A DNA stretch of 64,000 nt, from NCBI GenBank assembly GCA_003576695.1, contig QOZQ01000011.1, positions 1 through 64,000 of the forward strand, in the 5' to 3' direction. The notes below the pieces were generated by a model, which saw only the letters and a program-made list of their open reading frames with translations, made no database searches and was not told the DNA's origin. The translations under genes were made by a program, and so were the position numbers. Positions 44,758 through 52,884 of the stretch are shown piece by piece (position 1 is the stretch's first letter; each line of letters opens with the position of its first letter). This DNA comes from Taklimakanibacter lacteus. GTDB taxonomy: Bacteria > Pseudomonadota > Alphaproteobacteria > Rhizobiales > Aestuariivirgaceae.

Positions 44758-45004
44758 GAGGCTAAATATCCGGCAGGCATAGTCCGTGGCGACGAAGACA
44801 GGGTAACCCGGAAACTGGATGTAAATCAGCTTGTTGAAAAAATATGGACTAACAATAACGAGTGCCGGCAGCAGGGCAGCTGATCGTCACCATTCGTTGC
44901 TGTGTCTGCCCGCCATCTGCCTGATCCGTTAGTAAAGCTCACGCAGGGAATATGCCTCAGTTGGACCATTCTCGATAGCGGCGCTCCTTCTCGACGCCAT
45001 TGCG

Positions 45005-46009
45005 TTAGTTCACTTGAAACCCCTTCACATAGGGATCGCGGTCGTCGAGGAAGATGGTGTTCATGCCGGTGATGCGCGCCCAGCCGGCGATCGAGGGGAT
45101 GATCGCATCCAAGTCTGCGACTTTGGCGTGGCCTGCGATGCGGCCGGCAAAAGTCGAGCCGATGATCGATTCGTGGATGAAACAGGCATCATCGGCGAGC
45201 CGGCCGGTTGACCAGAGCTGCGCCATGCGCGCCGAGGTACCGGTGCCGCAAGGTGAGCGGTCGATGGCCTTGTCGCCATAGAAGACGGCATTGCGGGCCG
45301 TTCCGCCAGCGGTCTGCGGCCGGCCGGTCCACAGGACATGGGTCAGCCGGTCGAGTGCCGGGTTTTCCGGATGGGCGATCTGGTGGCGCTCGTTGAAAGC
45401 GGTTCTGAGACGCGGCGACCAGCGCAGGAGATCGCCCGGGCTCACATCGGCGAGGTCGCTGAAATTCTCCTGCGGCTCGACAATGGCGTAGAAATTGCCG
45501 CCATAGGCGACATCGACCGTGAGTTGGCCCAGTCCCTCGACCTCGACTTCATAGTCCCGGCCGAGCAGGAAAGAGGGGATATTGACGATGCGCACGCTCT
45601 CGACGCGGTCGCCCTTGCGTTCAAAATAGGCCTCGACGACGCCGGCCGGCGTGTCGAGCCTGAGCATGCCGTCGGTCCTGGGCGTGACGAGGCCCTGCTC
45701 GATGATGGCGGTGACGGTGCCGATCGTGCCGTGGCCGCACATGGGCAGGCAGCCCGATGTCTCGATGAAGAGAATGGCGACATCGCAATCGGGACGTGTC
45801 GGGGGATAAAGGATTGCGCCCGACATCATGTCATGGCCGCGCGGCTCGAACATGAGGCCGGTGCGAATCCAGTCGAAGTCCTCAAGGAAATGCTGGCGGC
45901 GGGCGAACATGGTGTCGCCCGCGAGAAGGGGAATGCTGCCGCCGGTCACGACCCTGACGGGATTGCCGCAAGTATGTGCGTCTATGCAGAAAAATGTAGA
46001 TCTGGTCAT
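45005..46009 (-). CDS. 4-hydroxyproline 2-epimerase (proline racemase family)
   Basis: A 334-residue PLP-independent racemase. Both catalytic cysteines are present: Cys91 in LPMCGHGTIG and Cys254 in DRSPCGTGTSA. Two cysteines mark the racemase/epimerase group; trans-3-hydroxyproline dehydratases have Thr in the second position. Substrate is most likely trans-4-hydroxy-L-proline, but proline racemase cannot be excluded. No other hydroxyproline catabolic gene is adjacent. A palindrome that could bind a GntR regulator lies upstream at 46052-46066. Confidence 0.85.
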   Translation of the reverse strand: MTRSTFFCIDAHTCGNPVRVVTGGSIPLLAGDTMFARRQHFLEDFDWIRTGLMFEPRGHDMMSGAILYPPTRPDCDVAILFIETSGCLPMCGHGTIGTVTAIIEQGLVTPRTDGMLRLDTPAGVVEAYFERKGDRVESVRIVNIPSFLLGRDYEVEVEGLGQLTVDVAYGGNFYAIVEPQENFSDLADVSPGDLLRWSPRLRTAFNERHQIAHPENPALDRLTHVLWTGRPQTAGGTARNAVFYGDKAIDRSPCGTGTSARMAQLWSTGRLADDACFIHESIIGSTFAGRIAGHAKVADLDAIIPSIAGWARITGMNTIFLDDRDPYVKGFQVN

Positions 46010-46051
46010 GGCTTAGCTCGGATGCCTGATATCCCCTCAGGGTACGATTGG

Positions 46052-46066
46052 TTGTACATTGTATAA
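46052..46066. promoter_or_regulatory. GntR-like palindrome
   Basis: TTGTACATTGTATAA is an imperfect palindrome with half-sites TTRTAC and GTAYAA, close to operator patterns of the GntR/FadR group that often controls hydroxyproline catabolism. It lies 43-57 bp upstream of the epimerase start, next to an AT-rich stretch. No GntR gene is in the window. Confidence 0.35.
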
Positions 46067-46383
46067 AATATAAAAGTCAAGAGCAGGACTTTTGACGTCC
46101 CGCCGAACGGTTCGTCATACAAATCGGCTGGTCCCGAAAGGCCAAGAAGAAAGCCCGCCGGCGAATCGCCAACGGGTCGCCGCAGAGAGGAAGGGATGAT
46201 GCGCGGCTTGCTCGTCATTCCGCTCGCGTGGAAAAGGCGCAAGGCACGCAACTTTGTCGCGCCATATTGACGGCTGAGGGGCTGGTGGATGACAATCGCC
46301 TGTTCGCGAAGGGCCTCGCCTTCCCGCCCTTTGAAAAATCCAAGCGTGAACCGCACGCAAGCAACCCAGGTGGATCAAGATTT
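46067..46383. other. Intergenic region before the molybdenum hydroxylase operon
   Basis: This gap contains no ORF I can support. It has a small stem AAAAGTC/GACTTTT (46071-46092), then a candidate plus-strand -35 TTGACG (46092-46097) with a weak CATACA about 18 bp on. The operon promoter probably lies here. Confidence 0.35.
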
Positions 46384-47241
46384 ATGCGATACGAAGCACC
46401 CAGCTCGACCAAGGCCGCGGTTACTCTCCTGATGAAAGAAAAGGGCAAGTCTGCCATCCTCGCGGGAGGAACCGATCTCCTCGTGCGCATGAAGGGCGGG
46501 TTCATCGAGCCTGATCTCATCGTCGACATCAAGCGCATTCCGGCGATGCGGGAAATCAAGAAGACGGCTTCCGGCTTCCAGGTCGGCGCCGCCGTTTCGG
46601 GCAATGAGCTCGGCCGAAGCGTGGTCAAGAAGGCATGGCCCGGCGTCGTCGAGGCGGCCAATCTCATCGGATCGAAGCAGGTGCAGGGTCGCTGCACCAT
46701 GGTGGGCAATATGTGCAACGCGTCCCCCGCCGCCGACAGCGTGCCGGCTCTCGTTGCCGCGGGCGCCCAGGCGGTGATCGTCGGCCCCAAGAAGAAGCGC
46801 ACCATCCCGGTCGAGAAGGTCTCGACAGCCCCCGGCCGCACCAGCCTCGCCAAGGGCGAGATCGTCGAATCGCTGCTGCTGCCGAAGCGCCCGCCGCGGT
46901 CGGGCGATGCCTATCTGCGCTTCATTCCGCGCTCGGAAATGGATATCGCGGTGGTCTCGGCCGGCGTGAATGTGGTGCTCGACGCCAAGGGTGTCATCAA
47001 GGAAGCGCGCGTGGCGCTGGGCGCGGTGGCGCCCACCGTGCTGCTGGTCGCTCCCGCCGCCAAGGCCATCATCGGAACCAAGCTCGACGATGAAGCGTTG
47101 GATAAGCTCGCGGCCGCATGCTCTGCCGCCTGCTCGCCCATCGACGACAAGCGTGGAACCATCGAATTCAGAACCAAGGTCGCAGGCGTGCTGGCAAAGC
47201 GGGCTGCAAAAATCGCGTATCAGCGCGCAGGAGGCAAATAA
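46384..47241 (+). CDS. Molybdenum hydroxylase FAD-binding subunit (CoxM type)
   Basis: A 285-residue middle subunit of a xanthine dehydrogenase/CO dehydrogenase-family enzyme. The FAD motifs are AILAGGTDLLVRMKGG and TMVGNMCNASPAADSVPALVAAGA, with the conserved IKRIPAMR start and the C-terminal CO_deh_flav_C domain (SEMDIAVVSAGVNVVLD). It relays electrons from the 2Fe-2S subunit to an acceptor. AGGTGGA precedes the ATG at 46384. The stop overlaps the next start by one base. Confidence 0.9.
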   Translation: MRYEAPSSTKAAVTLLMKEKGKSAILAGGTDLLVRMKGGFIEPDLIVDIKRIPAMREIKKTASGFQVGAAVSGNELGRSVVKKAWPGVVEAANLIGSKQVQGRCTMVGNMCNASPAADSVPALVAAGAQAVIVGPKKKRTIPVEKVSTAPGRTSLAKGEIVESLLLPKRPPRSGDAYLRFIPRSEMDIAVVSAGVNVVLDAKGVIKEARVALGAVAPTVLLVAPAAKAIIGTKLDDEALDKLAAACSAACSPIDDKRGTIEFRTKVAGVLAKRAAKIAYQRAGGK

Positions 47242-47717
47242 TGTCGGGTGTTCATGTCTCAACCACGATCAATGGCGATCCGATCGATTTCGTCTGCGAT
47301 CCCGATGAGCCGCTGCTCGACGTGCTGCGCAACCGGCTGGGCCTCACCGGCGCCAAGGAAGGCTGCGGCACCGGCGATTGCGGCGCCTGCAGCATCACGC
47401 TCGATGGCGAGCTGGTCTGCTCCTGCCTGGTGCTCGGCGCCGAGGCGGAAGGCCGCAAGATCGAGACCATCGAGGGCATGGCGGATGGCGACAAGCTGCA
47501 CCCGCTGCAGCGGGCCTTCATCTCCAATGCCGCGCTTCAATGCGGCATCTGCACGCCGGGCTTCCTGATCGCGGCGAAGGCGCTGCTTAAGAAGAACAAG
47601 AACCCGACCGAGGAAGAGATCCGCTTCGGCCTTGCCGGCAATCTTTGCCGCTGCACCGGCTATGACAAGATCGTGCGCGCCGTCCAAGAGGCCGCCAAAG
47701 AGATGAGAGGAGCCTGA
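47241..47717 (+). CDS. Molybdenum hydroxylase 2Fe-2S subunit (CoxS type)
   Basis: A 158-residue protein carrying two 2Fe-2S clusters: the plant-type cluster in AKEGCGTGDCGACSITLDGELVCSC and the helical cluster in CGICTPGF with GNLCRCTGYDKIV. These cysteines are all intact. It moves electrons from the Mo cofactor to FAD. The ATG shares its A with the previous TAA stop. The large subunit follows after 3 bp. Confidence 0.93.
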   Translation: MSGVHVSTTINGDPIDFVCDPDEPLLDVLRNRLGLTGAKEGCGTGDCGACSITLDGELVCSCLVLGAEAEGRKIETIEGMADGDKLHPLQRAFISNAALQCGICTPGFLIAAKALLKKNKNPTEEEIRFGLAGNLCRCTGYDKIVRAVQEAAKEMRGA

Positions 47718-47720
47718 GCC

Positions 47721-50009
47721 ATGGCTTACGACACCAATTATACCGGCCAGAAATTCAAGGTCGTCGGCACGCGCCCGCTGCGTCCGGACGGCGTCGACAA
47801 GGTGACGGGCCGTGCCCGCTATGGCGCCGATGCCTTCGCGCCGGGCCAGCTCGTGGGCCGCGTTCTGCGCTCGCCGCACGCGCATGCCAAGATCGTCAAG
47901 ATCGACACGTCGAAAGCCGAGAGGCTTGCGGGCGTGAAGGCGGTGATCACCTCGGCCGACCTGCCCGATCTCACCAATGGCGATCAGGCGATGTATGACA
48001 TGCTGGTCAATTGCATGGCGCGCGAGAAGGCGCTCTATGACGGCCATGCCGTGGCGGCGGTCGCGGCCATCGATGCGGCGACGGCGAAGAAGGCGCTCAA
48101 GCTCATCAATGTCGAATACAAGGTCCTGCCGCATGTGACCGATGTCGATGAGGCAATGAAGCCTTCAGCCCCGGTACTGCATGCCAATATGTTCACGGAA
48201 GGCGTCGAGCCCAAGCCGGCCAAGGCCTCGAATATCGCCAAGCGCACCGAGTTCGGCCATGGCGATGTCGAAGCGGGCTTCAAGGAAGCCGATGTCATCG
48301 TCGAACGCAGCTTCAGGACCGAGCAGACGCATCAGGGCTATATCGAGCCGCATGCCTGTCTCGCCAATGTCGGGCCGGACGGCCAGGGCGAGATGTGGGT
48401 GTGCACGCAGGGCCACTTCGTCTATCGCAACCACTGCGCCCAGCTTCTCGGCATGGATGCGGCGAAGCTGCGCGTCACCGCATCCGAGATCGGCGGCGGC
48501 TTCGGCGGCAAGACCCATATCTGGGCCGAGCCTCTGGCGCTGGCGTTGTCGCGCAAGGCCAACCGGCCGGTGAAGCTGGTGATGACCCGCGATGAGGTGT
48601 TCAAGGCCTCAGGCCCCACCAGCTCGACCTCGATCGACGTCAAGATCGGCGCCACCAAGGATGGCCGCATCACCGCGGCCACGGCCACCCTGCGCTATCA
48701 GGGCGGACCGTTCCTCGGCATCTGGGCCGAGCTCGGCGCCATGACCTCCTATGCCTGCTACGACCTCAAGAATGTGAAGACGGTCGGCTATGAGGTGGTG
48801 GTCAACCGTCCGAAGGTCGCCGCCTATCGCGCACCTTCCGCGCCGATGGCTGCCTTCGCGGTCGAGAGCGTGGTCGACGAGGTCGCGGCCAAGATCGGCA
48901 TGGACGCGGTCGAATTCCGCATCAAGAATGCGGCGAAGGAGGGCACCAAGTCCTCCTATGGCCCGACCTACGGGCCGATCGGCATCGGGCCGACGCTCGA
49001 AGCCGCGCAGAACCATCCGCATATGCGCGCACCCCTGGGCAAGAACCAGGGGCGCGGCATGGCGTGCGGCTTCTGGTTCAATTTCGGCGGCCAGACCTGC
49101 ACGTCGCTGAACGTCAATCCCGACGGCTCGGTGACGGTGGCGGTCGGCACGATCGATGTCGGCGGCTCGCGCGCCTCCATGGCGCTCATTGCCGCCGAGG
49201 AACTCGGCGTGGCTTACGAGAATGTGCGCTGCGTCGTGGCGGATACGAGCTCGCTCGGCCACAACGACATGAGCGACGGCAGCCGCGTCACCTTCTCCTC
49301 CGGCATGAACACGGTCATCGCCGCGCGCAACGCCAAGAAGGTGCTGTGTCAGCGCGCCGCCAAGATGTGGAAGATCCCGGAAGACGCGGTCACCTGGGAA
49401 GACGGCCATGCGAAGCCCGCCGGCGCCAATGCCGGCGACTTCCCGCCGCTCTCGCTCAAGGAGATTGCGGCCGCTGCCGCCAATACCGGCGGCCCGATCG
49501 CCGGCCATAACGAGTTCGTGGCCGACGGCGCGGGCGTCTCTTTCGCCACCCATATCTGCGATGTCGAGCTTGATCCCGAAACCGGCGCCACCAGGGTCAT
49601 CCGCTACACGGTGATCCAGGATGCCGGCAAGGCGATCCATCCGTCCTATGTCGAGGGCCAGTATCAGGGCGGCGCCGCGCAGGGCATCGGCTGGGCGCTC
49701 AATGAGGAATATGTCTATGGCAAGGATGGCAGGCTGCAGAATGCCGGCTTCCTCGACTATCGCATCCCGGTGTGCTCCGATTTGCCGATGATCGACACCG
49801 TCATTCTCGAGATCCCCAATCCGAACCACCCCTATGGGGTGCGCGGCGTGGGCGAGACCTCGATCGTGCCGCCGCTTGCCGCCATCGCCAATGCCGTCTC
49901 CAATGCGGCAGGCGTGCGCATGACGCATATTCCGATGTCGCCGCCGCGCATCCTCAAGGCGCTGGACGACAAGAAGGCGAGGAAGGCGGCCAAGGCAAAG
50001 GCCGCTTAG
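47721..50009 (+). CDS. Molybdenum hydroxylase large subunit (xanthine dehydrogenase family)
   Basis: A 762-residue molybdopterin-cytosine-dinucleotide-binding subunit. Features: N-terminal RPDGVDKVTGRARYGAD domain, the GGGFGGK pterin loop, the region AYRAPSAPMAAFAVES, and near the C terminus GVGETSIVPPLAAIANAV with the catalytic Glu. The AYRCSFR loop and catalytic Cys of aerobic CO dehydrogenase are absent (YRAPS instead), so it is a hydroxylase of another substrate, perhaps an aromatic or purine-type compound. AGAGGAG precedes the ATG. Confidence 0.92.
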   Translation: MAYDTNYTGQKFKVVGTRPLRPDGVDKVTGRARYGADAFAPGQLVGRVLRSPHAHAKIVKIDTSKAERLAGVKAVITSADLPDLTNGDQAMYDMLVNCMAREKALYDGHAVAAVAAIDAATAKKALKLINVEYKVLPHVTDVDEAMKPSAPVLHANMFTEGVEPKPAKASNIAKRTEFGHGDVEAGFKEADVIVERSFRTEQTHQGYIEPHACLANVGPDGQGEMWVCTQGHFVYRNHCAQLLGMDAAKLRVTASEIGGGFGGKTHIWAEPLALALSRKANRPVKLVMTRDEVFKASGPTSSTSIDVKIGATKDGRITAATATLRYQGGPFLGIWAELGAMTSYACYDLKNVKTVGYEVVVNRPKVAAYRAPSAPMAAFAVESVVDEVAAKIGMDAVEFRIKNAAKEGTKSSYGPTYGPIGIGPTLEAAQNHPHMRAPLGKNQGRGMACGFWFNFGGQTCTSLNVNPDGSVTVAVGTIDVGGSRASMALIAAEELGVAYENVRCVVADTSSLGHNDMSDGSRVTFSSGMNTVIAARNAKKVLCQRAAKMWKIPEDAVTWEDGHAKPAGANAGDFPPLSLKEIAAAAANTGGPIAGHNEFVADGAGVSFATHICDVELDPETGATRVIRYTVIQDAGKAIHPSYVEGQYQGGAAQGIGWALNEEYVYGKDGRLQNAGFLDYRIPVCSDLPMIDTVILEIPNPNHPYGVRGVGETSIVPPLAAIANAVSNAAGVRMTHIPMSPPRILKALDDKKARKAAKAKAA

Positions 50010-50011
50010 GG

Positions 50012-50257
50012 ATGGTCAATGTCGTGCTCTGGGGGGCGCTCAGCGCGGCCGCCGGAGGGGCAAAGACCGTCGATGTCGAGGCGCACGATATCCGCGATAT
50101 GTTCGGCAAGCTTGCCGCCGAATATCCGGGGATCAAGCCCCATATCGAACGCGGCATCGCGGTCTCGATCAATGGCCGCATTTTCCGGGATTCATGGGAT
50201 GAGAAGATCCCGGAGAATGCGGAGGTCTATCTCCTGCCGCGCATCGCCGGCGGGTGA
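50012..50257 (+). CDS. MoaD/ThiS-like small protein
   Basis: An 81-residue ubiquitin-fold protein ending in Gly-Gly (RIAGG), the motif that carries the thiocarboxylate in MoaD and ThiS. It has SAAAGGAKTVDVEAHDIRDMFGKLAAEYPG typical of MoaD. It follows the Mo hydroxylase large subunit by 2 bp, so it may be a dedicated sulfur carrier for the enzyme's cofactor or have a regulatory role. No MoaE or MoeB gene is nearby. Confidence 0.8.
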   Translation: MVNVVLWGALSAAAGGAKTVDVEAHDIRDMFGKLAAEYPGIKPHIERGIAVSINGRIFRDSWDEKIPENAEVYLLPRIAGG

Positions 50258-50269
50258 GATTTCGGTGTC

Positions 50270-50995
50270 ATGCGGAAATTGGGCCTGATCGGCGGCATGA
50301 GCTGGCAGAGCACGGCGATCTATTATCGTCACGTGAACGAGATTGCGCGGGCGAGGCTGGGCGAGCTCCATTCGGCGGATATCATCCTGCGCTCCCTCGA
50401 CTTCGCCGATGTCGCCGAGGGCCAGCATAAGGGCGATTGGGAAGGGCTTGCCGACATCCTGGCCGCGGCCAGCCGGGACCTGGAGAAGGCAGGTGCCGCG
50501 GCGCTGGTGCTGTGCACCAACACCATGCATCTCCTGGCCGGGCATATCGAGGCGGCGGTACCGATCCCGCTCATCCATATCGCCGATGCGACGGCATCCG
50601 CCATACGCCGATCCAAGGCGCGCAACCCGATCCTGCTCGCCACCCGTTTCACCATGGAGCGCGACTTCTATCGCGGCCGGCTGCAATCGTTGCACGGCCT
50701 GCCGACGGTTATTCCCGACGAAGCCGCAAGGCTCGAGATCCATCGCATCATCTATGAGGAGCTGTGCGAAGGGGTGATCAAGCCGGAATCCAAGCGCCGG
50801 TATGTTGCAGAGGTCGAACGCCTGCGACAACAGGGCGCCGACGGCGTGATCCTTGGCTGCACCGAGATCACCATGCTGATCGGGCAGGACGATTTCGACA
50901 TTCCCGTCTTCGACACGACCCGGCTGCATGCCGAGGCCGCCATGGATTTTGCGTTGCGCGGCGAGTTGCCGGCAAGACAGAAAGCCGAAGCCTGA
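50270..50995 (+). CDS. Aspartate/glutamate racemase family protein
   Basis: A 241-residue cofactor-independent racemase. Start KLGLIGGMSWQSTAIYYR is the aspartate racemase signature. The two catalytic Cys lie in LVLCTNTMHL and VILGCTEITML. It starts 12 bp after the MoaD-like gene and is probably the last gene of the Mo hydroxylase operon. The substrate could be an amino acid or hydantoin-type compound related to the hydroxylase's product, which is inference. Confidence 0.88.
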   Translation: MRKLGLIGGMSWQSTAIYYRHVNEIARARLGELHSADIILRSLDFADVAEGQHKGDWEGLADILAAASRDLEKAGAAALVLCTNTMHLLAGHIEAAVPIPLIHIADATASAIRRSKARNPILLATRFTMERDFYRGRLQSLHGLPTVIPDEAARLEIHRIIYEELCEGVIKPESKRRYVAEVERLRQQGADGVILGCTEITMLIGQDDFDIPVFDTTRLHAEAAMDFALRGELPARQKAEA

Positions 50996-51017
50996 GCCGC
51001 AACCCGGCAAGCCACGC

Positions 51018-51143
51018 CTAATACCAGCCGACCATGCCAATGCGCGCACCGTCCTCCGCCGTCCTGATGATGATCGGAAAATCCTCGCTGGTCTCGTCGA
51101 ATGAGCGAAACCAGCGCGTCAGCCTGCACCAAAGCCTCCTCAT
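51018..51143 (-). CDS. Possible 41-residue small protein
   Basis: ATG at 51143 with GGAGG eight bases before it. The peptide starts MRRLWCRLTRWFRSFDETSE and ends RIGMVGWY, with a basic amphipathic N-terminal half and a short beta-like C terminus. It is antisense-free in the gap between the racemase and LysR genes. The good ribosome-binding site is the main evidence. I recognise no family. Confidence 0.35.
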   Translation of the reverse strand: MRRLWCRLTRWFRSFDETSEDFPIIIRTAEDGARIGMVGWY

Positions 51144-51368
51144 GGGAGCCTCCATTCCTGAATGGAGATAACTGTGCCGCGCAACCGGTTTCCCCGCCAA
51201 TGCCGCGTGGTCATCGATTTTATGCCCGTCCGACCTGACTCGGATCTGGAATTTCCGTTCCAGAACAAAAAATTAGGCGGGCGCGATGATGGGGCGCGGC
51301 GGCGGCTGGATTTAAGCCGCAGTCTTGTTACCATGAAGAGGCAGGGGCCATCACCTCCGAGGTCCGCC

Positions 51369-52295
51369 ATGGAACTCCACCAGGTACGCTATTTTCTCGC
51401 GGTCGCGGAGGAGCTCAATTTCTCGCGCGCCGCCGAGAAATGCGATGTGTCGCAGCCGGCGCTGTCGCGCGCCATCATCCTGCTCGAGGAAGAATTCGGC
51501 GGCCCGCTGTTCCATCGCGAGCGCCGGCTGACCAATCTTTCGCCGCTCGGTCGCATGGTGAAGCCCTATCTCGAGCAGATCTGGCGCGATTCGGACGACA
51601 CGCTGCGCATGGCGCGAGAGCTTGCCGGCAAGGCCGAGGAGGAGAAGCGCACCCTCAAGCTCGGCATCATGACCACCATCGCACCCAGCCAGTTCACCGA
51701 CCTCATCCTGGCCGTGCCGCGGGCGGAGGCCGGCGTCAACATGGTCCTGAGCGATGCGAATTCCTTCGAGCTCGAGCAGAGACTGGCGGATGGCGAAATC
51801 GATGTCGCCATCTACGCCTTTCCGGGCCGGGACACGGACGGCAAGTTCAGCCGGGTCCCGCTGTTTCGCGAGCAGATGGTGATCGTCGTCCATCCCCGGC
51901 ATCGCTTCGCCAATCTGGAGACCGTGCGCGTCAAGGATCTCGATGGCGAGGCCTATATCCATCGCAACCACTGTGAATTTGCGGGCTATGCCGACGGCAT
52001 CCTCAAGGCGCATGGCGTCAGCGTGTCGCCCGCCTATTTCAGCGACAGCGAGGAGTGGACCCAGGCGATGATCGCGGCGGGGCTGGGCTTCGGCTTCATG
52101 CCGCGGCATTGCGTCAATCACCCCGATGTGGTCGCCGTTCCGGTCATCGAGCCGGAATTCTGGCGCGTGGTCCATCTGGTGACGGTGGCCGAGCGGGCGC
52201 ATTCGCCGGCGCTGGGGGTGCTGGTCCGCGAGGCGATGCGCAAGGAATGGTTCGGCGAGAAGGCCATCTCGCTGGCGGAGAGCCCCGTCGCATAG
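51369..52295 (+). CDS. LysR-family transcriptional regulator
   Basis: A 308-residue activator/repressor. The winged HTH is at 1-60 (MELHQVRYFLAVAEELNFSRAAEKCDVSQPALSRAI), with a linker helix, then a co-inducer-binding domain (about 92-295). The start at 51369 gives the canonical N terminus; the longer open frame upstream is not coding. Its target is unknown. It is downstream of the Mo hydroxylase operon in the same direction and could regulate it. Confidence 0.92.
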   Translation: MELHQVRYFLAVAEELNFSRAAEKCDVSQPALSRAIILLEEEFGGPLFHRERRLTNLSPLGRMVKPYLEQIWRDSDDTLRMARELAGKAEEEKRTLKLGIMTTIAPSQFTDLILAVPRAEAGVNMVLSDANSFELEQRLADGEIDVAIYAFPGRDTDGKFSRVPLFREQMVIVVHPRHRFANLETVRVKDLDGEAYIHRNHCEFAGYADGILKAHGVSVSPAYFSDSEEWTQAMIAAGLGFGFMPRHCVNHPDVVAVPVIEPEFWRVVHLVTVAERAHSPALGVLVREAMRKEWFGEKAISLAESPVA

Positions 52296-52315
52296 GAGCT
52301 CTCCGGCAGGGACCG

Positions 52316-52792
52316 TTACTTCTTCACAGCAGAGGTCACGGAGGCGATGACCTCGGAGGCCATCTTGAAGGCGGCGCCGCGGTCCTTGATGCCGTGGCGG
52401 CGGGCGATATAGCCAAAGTCATTATAGACCGTCCAAACCTGGCCCTTCTTGTCCTCGAGGACAAGCAGGCGCACCGGCCAGTCGATGCCGGCCGAGGGGT
52501 TGGACGTCATGAATTGCGAGCCGAGGGCGGGATTGCCGAAGATCAGAAGCGTCGACGGCTCGAGCTTAATGCCGGCATCCGCGGCGAGCTTCGCCTGGTC
52601 GATCTCGGCGAAGAAGGTGATGCCCTTGGCCGCGACATCCTTCTTGATGCGGTCGATCGTCTCGGCCATCGGATAGGCGCTCTTGCCCTTGACGACGCCA
52701 TTATTGGCGGCCTCCGCCGCGGGAAGCGTGGCAAAGGCGAGGAAGGACGCGGTCATGGCGACGGCGCATTTGGTGGACAGACTGTCAAGCAT
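52316..52792 (-). CDS. Exported DUF302 protein
   Basis: A 158-residue protein with signal peptide MLDSLSTKCAVAMTASFLAFATLPAAEA, then a DUF302 domain: VVKGKSAYPMAETIDRIKKDVAAKGITFFAEIDQ, and GNPALGSQFMTSNPSAGIDWPVRLLVLEDKKGQVWTVYND-type blocks. The fold is a small alpha-beta sandwich of unknown function, often seen with stress or heavy-metal genes. AGGAG precedes the ATG at 52792. It is convergent with the LysR gene (20 bp apart). Confidence 0.85.
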   Translation of the reverse strand: MLDSLSTKCAVAMTASFLAFATLPAAEAANNGVVKGKSAYPMAETIDRIKKDVAAKGITFFAEIDQAKLAADAGIKLEPSTLLIFGNPALGSQFMTSNPSAGIDWPVRLLVLEDKKGQVWTVYNDFGYIARRHGIKDRGAAFKMASEVIASVTSAVKK

Positions 52793-52884
52793 CGATATCT
52801 CCTGTTCTGTGGACCACGCGATTGCCGCGTGATGCGTCGAGCCAAGCATGTCAGATGCAGGCAGGTGGCTGAAATGCCGTATCG

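Noticed and set aside
46384..50009. Aerobic CO dehydrogenase
   Set aside because: The large subunit has YRAPS instead of the AYRCSFR loop, so the CO-specific Cys is absent.
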